A stretch of DNA of 64,000 nt from the NCBI RefSeq assembly GCF_000515275.1, contig NZ_KI911560.1:372001-436000 (forward strand), in the 5' to 3' direction. Positions 17,873 through 26,671 of the stretch are shown here, piece after piece (the stretch's first letter is position 1; the number at the start of each line of letters is the position of its first letter). The notes under the pieces are model-generated. The model was not told the origin of the DNA. It saw only the letters and a program-made list of their open reading frames with translations, and searched no databases. This DNA is from Methylophilus sp. 5. Its GTDB lineage: Bacteria; Pseudomonadota; Gammaproteobacteria; Burkholderiales; Methylophilaceae. A program made the translations under genes and the position numbers.

Positions 17873-20659
17873 ATGAAGCATTACACGTTATTCAAAAAAA
17901 TTCTATTACCTTTAGCAGCCTTTGGCTTGCTCATCGGCTTCATTTCATTTGCCTTTATTTTTAACCACCACCTTAATAACATTGAAGCCAAGGCCAATGA
18001 AGAAACCCAAAAACTGGCCAACCTGTTAGTCACGGCCAGAACACTGGTCAGTGAGCATGTGCTCTCCAGCATGGCTTTGCTCAAGCAATACGCCTCGGTA
18101 GAGGGCGCACCAAATATACATGGTGTCACCGATATGCTGGGCACCCAGGTGCCAGATTTGCGCTTTGGTGACAGCCCGCAAACCGGCAGAACCATCATGG
18201 TTGATTCGGTGACGCGTATTGGCAGTGGCACCGCCACCATTTTTGTTAAACGCGGCCAGCAGTTTTTGCGCATTGCCACCAACGTGAAAAAAGCGGACGG
18301 CAGCAACGCCTTTGGCACCGAGCTAAACCCTTATGGCAAGGCGATAGAAAAACTACAAAAAAATGAAACCTACTATGGTGTGGTCGATATCCTGGGCGAA
18401 GCTTATTTATCGCGCTATGAACCGATGCACGACAACCAAGGCCACGTCATTGGCGCCTGGTATGTAGGCTATAAACTGGATTTCAATGCTATTGACCAGG
18501 CGATCCGCCAATGGGGGTTTTTAGAAAAAGGCTTTGTCGCCATCACCGATGGCCATGGCAAGATTCGCTTTTTAACCGGGGGCATTAGCAAACTGCAAGC
18601 AGTGACGGCGCTGGAGGACAAACAGCAGCGCTGGAAAAAAGTCACTAAAGAAGTGCCTGAGTGGGACTTTCAGATCAATATATTGTATCCCGTCAATGAG
18701 GCTTACTGGTCGGCACTGGGTGCGCTGTCACCGGTGATGATCATCGCATTAATTCTGACCCTGGTGGTGTTAATCGCCATGATCAGTGGCCTGCAACGCT
18801 TTGTTTTAAACCCTTTGGGCGGCGAGCCAGAGACGGCAAAATTGCTATTGATGCGCATAGAAAGTGGCGATTTTGCCGAGGACCATATTTCGGCCACACC
18901 AGACACACTGATCGCCAATATGGTCAAAATGCGGCGGCGCCTGCGTGAAATGGTGAGCCAGATACAAGCCAGTGCCAATCGGCTGAAAGTGTCTGCCAGT
19001 GTGTTTGACCATGCGCACGATGCCATTTTTATTACCGATGAACGCGGCCTGATTGTGCAATGCAATCCGTCGTTTAGTGTCGTCACCGGCTATGCGCAAG
19101 CAGAGGCGATTGGCCAATCGCCTGCGGCATTAGGCCTGGCCTGCCAACAGCCTGACTTTTTTCAAAACCTGTATACCGGGGCGCATGCGTTTCAAGAATG
19201 GCAAGGCGAGGTATGGAACAGGCATCATCAAGGGCACGATTACCTGGTAGAGCTCGAGCTGTCACCGGTAATGAACCAGGCGGGCGGGTTTCAACATTAT
19301 GTAGGTTTGTTTTCAGACATTACGCGTGCCAAAGAGCAGCAAAACATGCTGGAGCACCTGGCTTATCATGATGTATTAACACAGTTGCCTAACCGCGTAC
19401 TCTTCTCGAGCCGCCTGCAACAAGCCTTGCTGGAGGCTGAGCGTCAACAATCGCTGGTGGCAATTTGTTACATAGACCTCGACGACTTTAAAATTGTGAA
19501 TGACCAGTACGGACACGAGTTTGGTGACAAACTACTGATGCAACTGGCGGGCCGTCTCACTGGCATCCTTAAACCGCAGGATACACTGGCCCGCCTGGGC
19601 GGCGATGAATTTGCCATGTTGTTGTGTGGTGGCCGCACGCAAACCGAATACACCCGCTTACTCAAAAAATTGCTGAGCGCGATTGAAAAACCGTTTTCGA
19701 TTGATAAATTCAAATTTTCGATTTCAGCCAGCATTGGTTACACGCTTTACCCGATTGACCACAACCCGCCTGACACCCTGCTGCGGCATGCGGATCATGC
19801 CATGTATCACGCCAAAACACATGGCGGACATCAGTTCCACTTGTTTGACCTGGCCTCGGCACAACAATCGCAGCAACAGCAACTACTATTGCGCGACCTG
19901 CTCAATGGCATTCAAAACAGCCATATCAGGCTGGTTTACCAACCACAAGTGTGTATGCAATCGGGCAAACTGTTTTGCTTTGAGGCCTTGCTGCGTTGGC
20001 AGCACCCGTTGCGCGGCTTGTTGTATCCAAATGATTTTCTTAACGCGGTTGAACACACCAGCCTGATTATTGACATTGGTCACTGGGTGATTGAAGAAAG
20101 TCTGCGACAACTCACAGAATGGCAAACGCAGGGCCTGCACACCCAGGTATCAGTGAATATTGCAGCACAACATTTAATGCATAAACAGTTTACCGACCAA
20201 TTGGCGAGCCTGTTTAAAAAGTACCCCGACATCAAACCGCAACAACTGCATATTGAAATTACCGAAAGCGCAGCCATCAGTGACTTTGCCCGCGTCAACC
20301 GCGTGATTCAACAATGTCAGTCGCTTGGTGTCGCCTTTTCGATTGATGACTTTGGCTCAGGCTACTCCTCATTAATTTATCTGCGTCGCCTGCCGGTAGA
20401 CATTATCAAAATCGACCAGTCGTTTATACACAATATGCTAAGCAACCAGGAGGACCTGGCTGTGATTAGAGGCGTGGTCACGCTGTGCCGGGACTTTGGT
20501 CGTAAAGTGGTGGCAGAAGGCGTGGAAAAAGCTGAGCAGGCGCATATTCTGGCCGAGCTGGGCTGCGACTACGCACAAGGCTTTGGCATTTCACGTGGCA
20601 TGCCAGGCAACAAGGTAATAGAATGGGCAAGCAAGCACGATCCTTATCAATTTAACTAA
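17873..20659 (+). CDS. Cache-PAS-GGDEF-EAL signalling protein
   Basis: 928 residues. A first membrane helix (about 10-32) leads to a periplasmic Cache domain (including GTELNPYGKAIEKL and NETYYGVVDILGEAYLSRYE) and a second helix (about 285-310). Cytoplasmic PAS (about 385-490), GGDEF (about 510-670, RLGGDEF intact) and EAL (about 690-925) domains follow. The EAL motif FEALLRW and loop DDFGSGYSSL are complete, so phosphodiesterase activity is likely; the GGDEF has KPQD at the I-site position rather than RxxD, so it lacks product inhibition. Net effect on c-di-GMP cannot be read from sequence. The frame also opens at 17825; neither start has a good ribosome-binding site. Confidence 0.9.
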   Translation: MKHYTLFKKILLPLAAFGLLIGFISFAFIFNHHLNNIEAKANEETQKLANLLVTARTLVSEHVLSSMALLKQYASVEGAPNIHGVTDMLGTQVPDLRFGDSPQTGRTIMVDSVTRIGSGTATIFVKRGQQFLRIATNVKKADGSNAFGTELNPYGKAIEKLQKNETYYGVVDILGEAYLSRYEPMHDNQGHVIGAWYVGYKLDFNAIDQAIRQWGFLEKGFVAITDGHGKIRFLTGGISKLQAVTALEDKQQRWKKVTKEVPEWDFQINILYPVNEAYWSALGALSPVMIIALILTLVVLIAMISGLQRFVLNPLGGEPETAKLLLMRIESGDFAEDHISATPDTLIANMVKMRRRLREMVSQIQASANRLKVSASVFDHAHDAIFITDERGLIVQCNPSFSVVTGYAQAEAIGQSPAALGLACQQPDFFQNLYTGAHAFQEWQGEVWNRHHQGHDYLVELELSPVMNQAGGFQHYVGLFSDITRAKEQQNMLEHLAYHDVLTQLPNRVLFSSRLQQALLEAERQQSLVAICYIDLDDFKIVNDQYGHEFGDKLLMQLAGRLTGILKPQDTLARLGGDEFAMLLCGGRTQTEYTRLLKKLLSAIEKPFSIDKFKFSISASIGYTLYPIDHNPPDTLLRHADHAMYHAKTHGGHQFHLFDLASAQQSQQQQLLLRDLLNGIQNSHIRLVYQPQVCMQSGKLFCFEALLRWQHPLRGLLYPNDFLNAVEHTSLIIDIGHWVIEESLRQLTEWQTQGLHTQVSVNIAAQHLMHKQFTDQLASLFKKYPDIKPQQLHIEITESAAISDFARVNRVIQQCQSLGVAFSIDDFGSGYSSLIYLRRLPVDIIKIDQSFIHNMLSNQEDLAVIRGVVTLCRDFGRKVVAEGVEKAEQAHILAELGCDYAQGFGISRGMPGNKVIEWASKHDPYQFN

Positions 20660-20664
20660 CGTTT

Positions 20665-21363
20665 ATGCGCGAACATTACTACCCGCTACCCGGCGGGCCA
20701 GTACTCATTCTGGATACAGAGACGCCTTTTCCACCATTGCAGCAGGCATTGACCGAGCCCAACGGGCTCATTGCGATTGGTGGCGACTTAACTGCACACA
20801 GGCTGCTGGCTGCTTACCGGCAAGGCATTTTCCCCTGGTTTAGCCCGGGCGAACCCGTGCTCTGGTGGAGCCCAGACCCACGTATGGTGTTGTTTCCTGA
20901 CACCTTAAAAATCAGCCGCTCATTACGCAAAGTCATACAGCAACATGCTTTTGAAATTCGCTTTAACACAGACTTTAAAGGCGTGATACAAGCCTGTGCG
21001 GCCACACCGCGCCCCGGCCAGCCTGGCACCTGGATCACTGACGACATGATTGATGCCTATCACCAATTGCATCGGCTAGGTTATGCCCATAGCGTAGAAG
21101 CCTGGCAACACGGCCAACTGGTGGGTGGCTGCTATGGCGTGAAAATTGGCCGCATGTTTTATGGCGAAAGCATGTTTCACCATGTCAGCAATGCGTCTAA
21201 AGTCGCATTTGCGCATTTAGTGCAATGGTTAAACACGCAACAAGTCGGTATGATTGATTGTCAGATGCATACGCCACTGCTGGCAAGCTTTGGCGCGTAT
21301 GAAATCCCCAGAGACCGATTTATCGCGCAATTAAACGCGCTGGTGCAATATGACGTTACCTAA
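20665..21363 (+). CDS. aat: leucyl/phenylalanyl-tRNA--protein transferase
   Basis: 232 residues, full length. Typical Aat blocks are present: PNGLIAIGGDLTAHRLLAAY, GIFPWFSPGEPVLWWSPDPR and GVKIGRMFYGESMFHHVSNA. The enzyme moves Leu or Phe from tRNA to proteins with N-terminal Lys or Arg, marking them for ClpS/ClpAP degradation. It begins six bases after the upstream GGDEF-EAL gene, and its end overlaps the start of bpt by 14 bases, so aat and bpt are translationally coupled and together cover both bacterial N-degron branches. Confidence 0.95.
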   Translation: MREHYYPLPGGPVLILDTETPFPPLQQALTEPNGLIAIGGDLTAHRLLAAYRQGIFPWFSPGEPVLWWSPDPRMVLFPDTLKISRSLRKVIQQHAFEIRFNTDFKGVIQACAATPRPGQPGTWITDDMIDAYHQLHRLGYAHSVEAWQHGQLVGGCYGVKIGRMFYGESMFHHVSNASKVAFAHLVQWLNTQQVGMIDCQMHTPLLASFGAYEIPRDRFIAQLNALVQYDVT

Positions 21364-22078
21364 CGATGCTCCACTACAAAAGCTGCAGTTTTATGTCACC
21401 ACGGCCTACCCGTGTGGCTACCTGTCAAAAAAACTGGCGCAAAGCCTGATTGCCACGCCGCAAAACCTGGTCGATGGCCCCGTCTACAGTGGACTGATTC
21501 AACAGGGCTTCAGGCGTAGCGGCAAATTTGCTTACCGCCCGCACTGCGAACACTGCAGTGCTTGCATCTCAGTGCGTTTGCCCGTCAATGTTTTTCAAAT
21601 CACCCGCAGCCAGCAACGTGCCTTTAAAAAACATGCTGAGTTGCAAGTAACCATTGTTGAAGCCAGCTATGAGGCTGAGCATTTCGCGCTGTATCAAGCT
21701 TATCAGCAACAGCGCCATCACCATGGCCCGGACCATATTGCAGACCAGGAAGACGACGCTGCGCAGTATCAGCAGTTTTTGTGTCAGAGCAATGTTGAAA
21801 GCATCATGGTGGAGTTTCGCGATGCGCAGGGCACCCTCAAAATGGTGAGTGTGATCGACATCGTGATGGATGGTTTGTCTGCGGTGTACACCTTTTACGA
21901 CACGACTGACAAAGCCAGCTACGGTACTTATAGCATTCTGTGGCAAATCGCCTGGGCCAAACAACTAGGCCTCCCCTATTTATACCTGGGCTACTGGATC
22001 GCCGACAGCCAGAAAATGGCCTATAAGCAGCAGTTTCAGCCACAAGAAAAACTGGTGGATGGCGAGTGGGTCGCCTAA
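21350..22078 (+). CDS. bpt: aspartate/glutamate leucyltransferase
   Basis: 242 residues. Family blocks: CGYLSKKLAQSLIATP, GFRRSGKFAYRPHCEHCSAC with the paired cysteine motif CxxC, and YCxxxQ-like QAYQQQRHHHGP; near the C-terminus LPYLYLGYWIADSQKMAYK. Bpt adds Leu to proteins beginning with Asp or Glu, feeding the ClpS pathway. It overlaps aat by 14 bases, a gene order common in betaproteobacteria, and supports joint expression. Confidence 0.95.
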   Translation: MTLPNDAPLQKLQFYVTTAYPCGYLSKKLAQSLIATPQNLVDGPVYSGLIQQGFRRSGKFAYRPHCEHCSACISVRLPVNVFQITRSQQRAFKKHAELQVTIVEASYEAEHFALYQAYQQQRHHHGPDHIADQEDDAAQYQQFLCQSNVESIMVEFRDAQGTLKMVSVIDIVMDGLSAVYTFYDTTDKASYGTYSILWQIAWAKQLGLPYLYLGYWIADSQKMAYKQQFQPQEKLVDGEWVA

Positions 22079-22118
22079 TGCTAACCATGGCAGCCATGCA
22101 TGGGCGCTGCAATCAACA

Positions 22119-22613
22119 ATGAAATATACGCCACAATCACTCGCCAAGCAGTTTTGCCTGGGCGCGTATGTCAATACGGTAGATGCGTCGCTCTGGCGAG
22201 AAACCTTCGAGTACCTTGCCAAACGCAAAGACGACACCGTGTTTGATAAAAGCGCGATTGCTGCCTTGTGGGCGCAATATGGCGGCGACTTGCGCGCAAA
22301 AATCAAACAGGATGCCTTGGTGCTGGCCGTGCTCAAACGCGCATTACCAGGGTATCACGGCGATAGCCGGACCTTATATCGCGGTGAAAGCTGGTTTTTA
22401 TTTGACCATGACCAGATTGGTTTTTGCTGGACCGCCTCGGAGGACATCGCCACGACTTATGCCAAAGGCCTCAATGCGGTAGATTCCGGTGGTGTGCTGC
22501 TCAAATGCTATGCGCCAGCGGAGGCCATTTTGGCGATGCAAGACAATGTATTCATTTGCGACCCCGCACGATTACTGCGTTTGAGCACGCTGGGGCTGTT
22601 TCCCAAGTTGTAA
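22119..22613 (+). CDS. unknown protein, possible ADP-ribosyltransferase fold
   Basis: 164 residues from ATG 22119; the frame is also open from 22059 inside bpt, and neither start has a clear ribosome-binding site. No family is recognised with confidence. The second half has an order reminiscent of R-S-E ADP-ribosyltransferases: TLYRGE (Arg), then IGFCWTASEDIATTYAKG where small polar residues precede a helix as in STS motifs, then GGVLLKCYAPAEAIL with a possible catalytic Glu. The typical ExE is not present, so this is a weak structural guess. It follows bpt closely but may be functionally unrelated. Confidence 0.55.
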   Translation: MKYTPQSLAKQFCLGAYVNTVDASLWRETFEYLAKRKDDTVFDKSAIAALWAQYGGDLRAKIKQDALVLAVLKRALPGYHGDSRTLYRGESWFLFDHDQIGFCWTASEDIATTYAKGLNAVDSGGVLLKCYAPAEAILAMQDNVFICDPARLLRLSTLGLFPKL

Positions 22614-22616
22614 CGG

Positions 22617-23258
22617 CTACCTGGCCCATTGGCCATAGCCTTTAAACTGGGCGTGCACTGCTCGCATTTGCTCAGGTGTTAACAGTGTTGGCTCACCAAA
22701 CTGCAATAACCGCCAATACTGCTCACACAAACCCTCTACCTCAACTGCAATCGCCAGTGCCTGCGGCAAACTCTTGCCTATAGCGATCATGCCATGATGC
22801 GCAAGTAAACAGGCTTTACGGTCTTGCAACGCCGCCATCGCCCCATCAGACAAGGCCTGTGTGCCAAACAAGGCATAAGGCGCACAACGAATATCGTCAC
22901 CGCCAGCGGTGGCGATCATATAATGAAATGGCGGCACAGCGCGCCCCATGCAAGCAATAGTCGTCGCAAACATGCTATGACAATGCAGCACCGCATTCAC
23001 CTCTGGCCGTGCTTGCAAAATATCGCTATGAAAACGCCACTCACTCGATGGTTTTTTACCAGCCTCTGGCCTGCCCTGCCAATCCATATACACCATGCTG
23101 TCCTTGCTGAGCTGCTCCGCAGGCACGCCAGACGGCGTAATCAAAAAGCCATCATCCAGGCGGATGCTGGCATTGCCAGAGCTGCCTTTATTGAGCCCAG
23201 CCTGTGCCATCTGCTGGGCGGTATGCAGCAATTGTTGTGCGGGGGTAGGCGTGCTCAT
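22617..23258 (-). CDS. class II aldolase, probable methylthioribulose-1-phosphate enzyme
   Basis: 213 residues. Class II aldolase/adducin fold: KGSSGNASIRLDDGFLITPSG (phosphate loop), HSDIL near the acidic residue, and zinc ligands in VLHCHSMFAT and LLAHHGMIAIG. It overlaps mtnA by four bases (ATGA), so it acts on the product of MtnA. The loop GSSGNAS and the fuculose-aldolase-like zinc site look closer to the aldolase of the DHAP shunt (cleaving 5-methylthioribulose-1-phosphate to DHAP and methylthioacetaldehyde) than to the dehydratase MtnB, which usually reads ATSGNFS. The two cannot be told apart finally by eye, so no symbol is given. Confidence 0.75.
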   Translation of the reverse strand: MSTPTPAQQLLHTAQQMAQAGLNKGSSGNASIRLDDGFLITPSGVPAEQLSKDSMVYMDWQGRPEAGKKPSSEWRFHSDILQARPEVNAVLHCHSMFATTIACMGRAVPPFHYMIATAGGDDIRCAPYALFGTQALSDGAMAALQDRKACLLAHHGMIAIGKSLPQALAIAVEVEGLCEQYWRLLQFGEPTLLTPEQMRAVHAQFKGYGQWAR

Positions 23259-24328
23259 AATGATGGCTCCAGACGTTCTAGCTGTTCAGGGGTAAACACG
23301 CCCTGCTCGGTGATAATGCCGGTCACCAGCCGGGCCGGCGTGACATCAAATGCAGGGTTAAGGGCCGTGCTTTCATGCGGAATCACGCGTATGCGCTGCA
23401 CTTGCCCATCCACAGCCTGCCCTTGCATATAAGCCACCTCGTCGGCATCACGCATTTCAATTTCAATATCCGCGCCACGCGCCAGTTGCCAATCAATGGT
23501 CGGCGTAGGCACCGCCGCATAAAATGGCACGTTCTGGTCAAACGCCGCCAGCGCCTTTAAATAAGTGCCTATTTTGTTACACACGTCACCCTCACGCGTC
23601 ACGCGATCAGCGCCCACAATCACCATATCCACCTGCCCGTGCTGCATTAAATGGCCGCCAGCATTATCGGCAATCACCGTATGTGGCACGCCATGTTGCG
23701 CCAGTTCCCAGGCGGTTAAACTTGCCCCCTGGTTACGTGGACGCGTTTCGTCTACCCACACGTGCACCTTCAGGCCTGCATCATGTGCCGCATAAATCGG
23801 CGCCAGCGCAGTGCCGCCATCCACCGTTGCCAGCCAGCCCGCATTACAATGGGTGAGAATATTCACCATCTGTTGCGCGTTGACCGTGCCCTTCGCCGCA
23901 ATCAGCGCCTTGCCATGCTGGCCCAAGGCCAGGTTCTGTGTCACATCTTCGTCGGCAATCGCTTGTGCCAGTCGCCAGGCAGCGGCCGCACGTGCAGCCT
24001 CAGGCAATGCCAGCAACGCTTGCTGCATACGTCGCGCGGCCCATGCCAGATTCACTGCCGTTGGCCGGGTCGCACACAACTGAGCAACGACCGCATGCAG
24101 ATGCGCATCGCTGGTAGCGTGCTGCATCCCCAACGCCACACCGTAAGCGGCGGCGGCACCAATCAAAGGCGCACCACGCACTTGCATGCTGCGAATGGCA
24201 TGACACATTTGTGCCAGAGTTGTCACGTCAAGCGTCACAAACTCAAACGGTAAACGGGTTTGATCAATCAGGCAGACGGCATCGCCTTGTTGCCAGATGG
24301 TACGAAAATGTTGTTGTTTGATACGCAT
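23255..24328 (-). CDS. mtnA: S-methyl-5-thioribose-1-phosphate isomerase
   Basis: 357 residues, full length for MtnA. Signature blocks: MQVRGAPLIGAAAAYGVAL, ILTHCNAGWLATVDGGTALAP with the catalytic Cys, and VIVGADRVTREGDVCNKIGTY with the catalytic Asp. It converts methylthioribose-1-phosphate to methylthioribulose-1-phosphate in salvage of 5'-methylthioadenosine. It is the first gene of a two-gene unit with the overlapping class II aldolase. No mtnP, mtnK, mtnC or mtnD is found in the window. Confidence 0.95.
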   Translation of the reverse strand: MRIKQQHFRTIWQQGDAVCLIDQTRLPFEFVTLDVTTLAQMCHAIRSMQVRGAPLIGAAAAYGVALGMQHATSDAHLHAVVAQLCATRPTAVNLAWAARRMQQALLALPEAARAAAAWRLAQAIADEDVTQNLALGQHGKALIAAKGTVNAQQMVNILTHCNAGWLATVDGGTALAPIYAAHDAGLKVHVWVDETRPRNQGASLTAWELAQHGVPHTVIADNAGGHLMQHGQVDMVIVGADRVTREGDVCNKIGTYLKALAAFDQNVPFYAAVPTPTIDWQLARGADIEIEMRDADEVAYMQGQAVDGQVQRIRVIPHESTALNPAFDVTPARLVTGIITEQGVFTPEQLERLEPSL

Positions 24329-24413
24329 AAAAAGGAGTTTACTGACGAGTCGCCATTAATTGTAAAAGTTGTAAAAGGCCTTGCTTTTCCTGTAGGACAA
24401 ACACCGTATTTTT

Positions 24414-24448
24414 CCATCCACAAAATCTGTGGATAACTTTGTGGATTG
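24414..24448. other. cluster of DnaA-box-like sequences
   Basis: TGTGGATAA at 24428-24436 is a perfect DnaA box in reverse orientation. CCATCCACA (24414-24422) and TGTGGATTG (24440-24448) each differ at two positions. An AT-rich stretch (about 24465-24560) with T-runs follows. This 271-base gap lies between mtnA and tatD and holds no gene. No dnaA or other replication gene is nearby. Confidence 0.4.
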
Positions 24449-24599
24449 CTGTGTCTTAATTCCGTAACTTACCAATTTAAAAGGACTTTTTCCGAAAGTT
24501 CATTTTTTAATCTATTTTTTTATTCAATAAAATCAATAACTTACAATGCACCACTATAATTGAAACACTTTCGACACATTCTTAATGTGTCACTTTAAG

Positions 24600-25400
24600 T
24601 CATGTGCATAAATGGGCTATTTTCGGTAAAACTTGTGTAGAATTTTTGCCTATCATTTCAAGGAGTTGCGAAGTTTCCAAGCCACGAATTAGGCATAATT
24701 CCGCCGCTATTCTTTTTAATTGTGCCGGGCTGTTTCGCCCCTGATGGCCGATCCAGACCGGGGGAATATCAGGGGCATCCGTCTCTAACACCAGCTGTTC
24801 CAACGGCAACTCTGCCGCCAACTGACGGATTTTTAATGCGCGCGGCCAGGTCATGGCGCCGCCAAAGCCTAACTTGAATCCTAGCTGCTCAAAAACCGCC
24901 GCTTGCTGCATGCTGCCATTAAACGCATGCGCAATGCCTCCACGCACGCGATGCTTGCGCAAGTATTTGAGGATGCTATCTATCGCGCTGCGCACATGCA
25001 AAATGACAGGTAACTCAAATTGTTTGGCAATTTGTAGCTGCCCTTCAAACAAAGCGATTTGTCTGGCTTCGTTATCACGTGTCAGGTAAAAATCGAGGCC
25101 GATTTCACCAATCGCCAGTAATTGATGCGCCTGCGGGCCTGCCAGTACCGACGCAACGACCGCCTGCAACTGCTGCAAGGCATCCTCTGGCGCTTGCGCA
25201 ACATACATGGGATGCCAGCCCAGTGCAAACCCAGCCTGCGGGTGCTGTGCGCACCACTGCATAATGGGCTGAAAAGTCGTTTGCGTCACCGCCGGGATGA
25301 CCACGGCACGCACGCCTTGCGCTTGTGCATCCCGCCACACCTGGTCGCGATCTGCATCGAATTCGCTGGCATCAAGATGGCAATGGGTGTCTATCAGCAT
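24600..25400 (-). CDS. TatD-family metal-dependent hydrolase
   Basis: 266 residues, TIM-barrel hydrolase of the TatD family. Metal ligands are visible: THCHLD at the N-terminus, GEIGLDFYL (Glu, near 95), VILHVRSA (His, near 130), IAHAFNGS (His, near 155) and VLETDAPDIPPVW (Asp, near 205). Proteins of this family have 3'-5' exonuclease or other hydrolase activity on DNA ends and oxidised nucleotides; YcfH/TatD/YjjV paralogues are hard to separate, so no symbol is given. It starts six bases from the ribD stop in the same direction and may be co-transcribed with it. Confidence 0.85.
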   Translation of the reverse strand: MLIDTHCHLDASEFDADRDQVWRDAQAQGVRAVVIPAVTQTTFQPIMQWCAQHPQAGFALGWHPMYVAQAPEDALQQLQAVVASVLAGPQAHQLLAIGEIGLDFYLTRDNEARQIALFEGQLQIAKQFELPVILHVRSAIDSILKYLRKHRVRGGIAHAFNGSMQQAAVFEQLGFKLGFGGAMTWPRALKIRQLAAELPLEQLVLETDAPDIPPVWIGHQGRNSPAQLKRIAAELCLIRGLETSQLLEMIGKNSTQVLPKIAHLCT

Positions 25401-25406
25401 TGAAAA

Positions 25407-26507
25407 TCAAGATTGCAATTTAGCCTGGATACGCAGATCCTGGCCGAACTGGCGCACATCGAGCATATTCAACTCACGCACCGCGGACATCTGCGTGAGC
25501 TCGGGCAAAGCAAACATGCCACGGGCAGTATCCCCCATCAGTTTAGGCGCGTAATACAGCAATAACTCGTCAACAATCCTGCTTTGCAGAAACGCGCCGC
25601 TTAACGTGGCTCCAGCCTCAATCAGCACCTCATTGCATGGCAAGGCCGTTAAAGCCTGCATGAGCACAGCAAGATCGACCTGTGCTTGGGGCGCCAGTAA
25701 ATCTGGCGCATGCAAGGTGCGTACGCCCATCACCTGCAATACCTCCAGCTTGGCCGCATCGCCTTGTGCATAAGCTACCAGCGCGTTACCATCCTGCAAC
25801 ACCTTAGCATCAATCGGGATGCGCAACTGGCTATCAACAATCACGCGCAACGGTTGCCTGGGCGTTTTAACCTCACGCACAGTCAGGGAGGAGTTGTCTT
25901 TTAATATGCTGGCAATACCGGTCACAATGGCACAACTTTGCGCACGCCAGTGATGCACGTCTTTGCGGGCCGCCGCCGAGGTAATCCATTGGCTGTCACC
26001 ATTGGCTAGCGCGGTCCGGCCATCCAGGCTGGCAGCTACCTTGAGGCGGACGTAAGGCCGCTGCTGCGTCATGCGCTGGATGAAGCCCGGATTCAAGGCG
26101 CGAGCCTGTGCCTCGCACACGCCGACAGTCACCGCGAGACCCTGCGCCTGCAAGCGGGCAATGCCATTGCCTGCCACCAACGGATTAGGGTCCTGCATCG
26201 CCACCACTACCCGGCTGATGCCTGCATTGACCAAGGCATCGGCACAAGGCGGGGTGCGGCCAAAATGGCTGCACGGCTCCAGTGTCACATAGGCTGTTGC
26301 GCCACGCGCCTGCTCACCAGCCGCACGCAAGGCGTACACCTCGGCATGCGGCTCACCGGCTTTGAGGTGTGCGCCCTCGCCGACCACCTGGCCATTGCTG
26401 ACAATCACGCAGCCCACACGCGGATTAGGGGTCGTTGTATACAGGCCCCGCGCAGCCAGTCGCAACGCGCGCGTCATCCATTCAATATCTTGTGAAGTCA
26501 CTTGCAT
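25407..26507 (-). CDS. ribD: bifunctional riboflavin deaminase/reductase
   Basis: 366 residues from the ATG at 26507 (the frame extends 28 codons upstream through low-quality sequence). The deaminase half carries GEPHAEVYAL (HAE zinc ligand and catalytic Glu) and PCSHFGRTPPC (two zinc cysteines). The reductase half contains YVRLKVAASLDGRTAL, RVIVDSQLRIP and the C-terminal EAGATLSGAFL. It carries out two consecutive steps of riboflavin synthesis. The usual betaproteobacterial glyA-nrdR-ribD order is broken here by the 26.7-30.3 kb block. No riboswitch is evident upstream. Confidence 0.95.
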   Translation of the reverse strand: MQVTSQDIEWMTRALRLAARGLYTTTPNPRVGCVIVSNGQVVGEGAHLKAGEPHAEVYALRAAGEQARGATAYVTLEPCSHFGRTPPCADALVNAGISRVVVAMQDPNPLVAGNGIARLQAQGLAVTVGVCEAQARALNPGFIQRMTQQRPYVRLKVAASLDGRTALANGDSQWITSAAARKDVHHWRAQSCAIVTGIASILKDNSSLTVREVKTPRQPLRVIVDSQLRIPIDAKVLQDGNALVAYAQGDAAKLEVLQVMGVRTLHAPDLLAPQAQVDLAVLMQALTALPCNEVLIEAGATLSGAFLQSRIVDELLLYYAPKLMGDTARGMFALPELTQMSAVRELNMLDVRQFGQDLRIQAKLQS

Positions 26508-26671
26508 AGGTTGCCTATGATACAAAAAATCCCGTGCTTGCGGTTTTTTTGTACACAACACCGCTTTTTTTGAGCACCTAGACTCACGCACAAGCGCGAA
26601 CTGTCGAATACCGTGGTATTTGCCAGTTTTTTTAAGCTTAGACCGCGCGCGTGAGGGCGCTACACTGGGCT

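Noticed and set aside
24231..24330. SAM-type or other riboswitch before mtnA
   Set aside because: The upstream region has only the AAGGAG site and no conserved stem architecture that I can draw.
24414..24560. Chromosomal replication origin
   Set aside because: One good DnaA box and an AT-rich stretch are not enough; dnaA, dnaN and gyrB are absent and only mtnA and tatD flank it. Kept as an observation, not as an origin.
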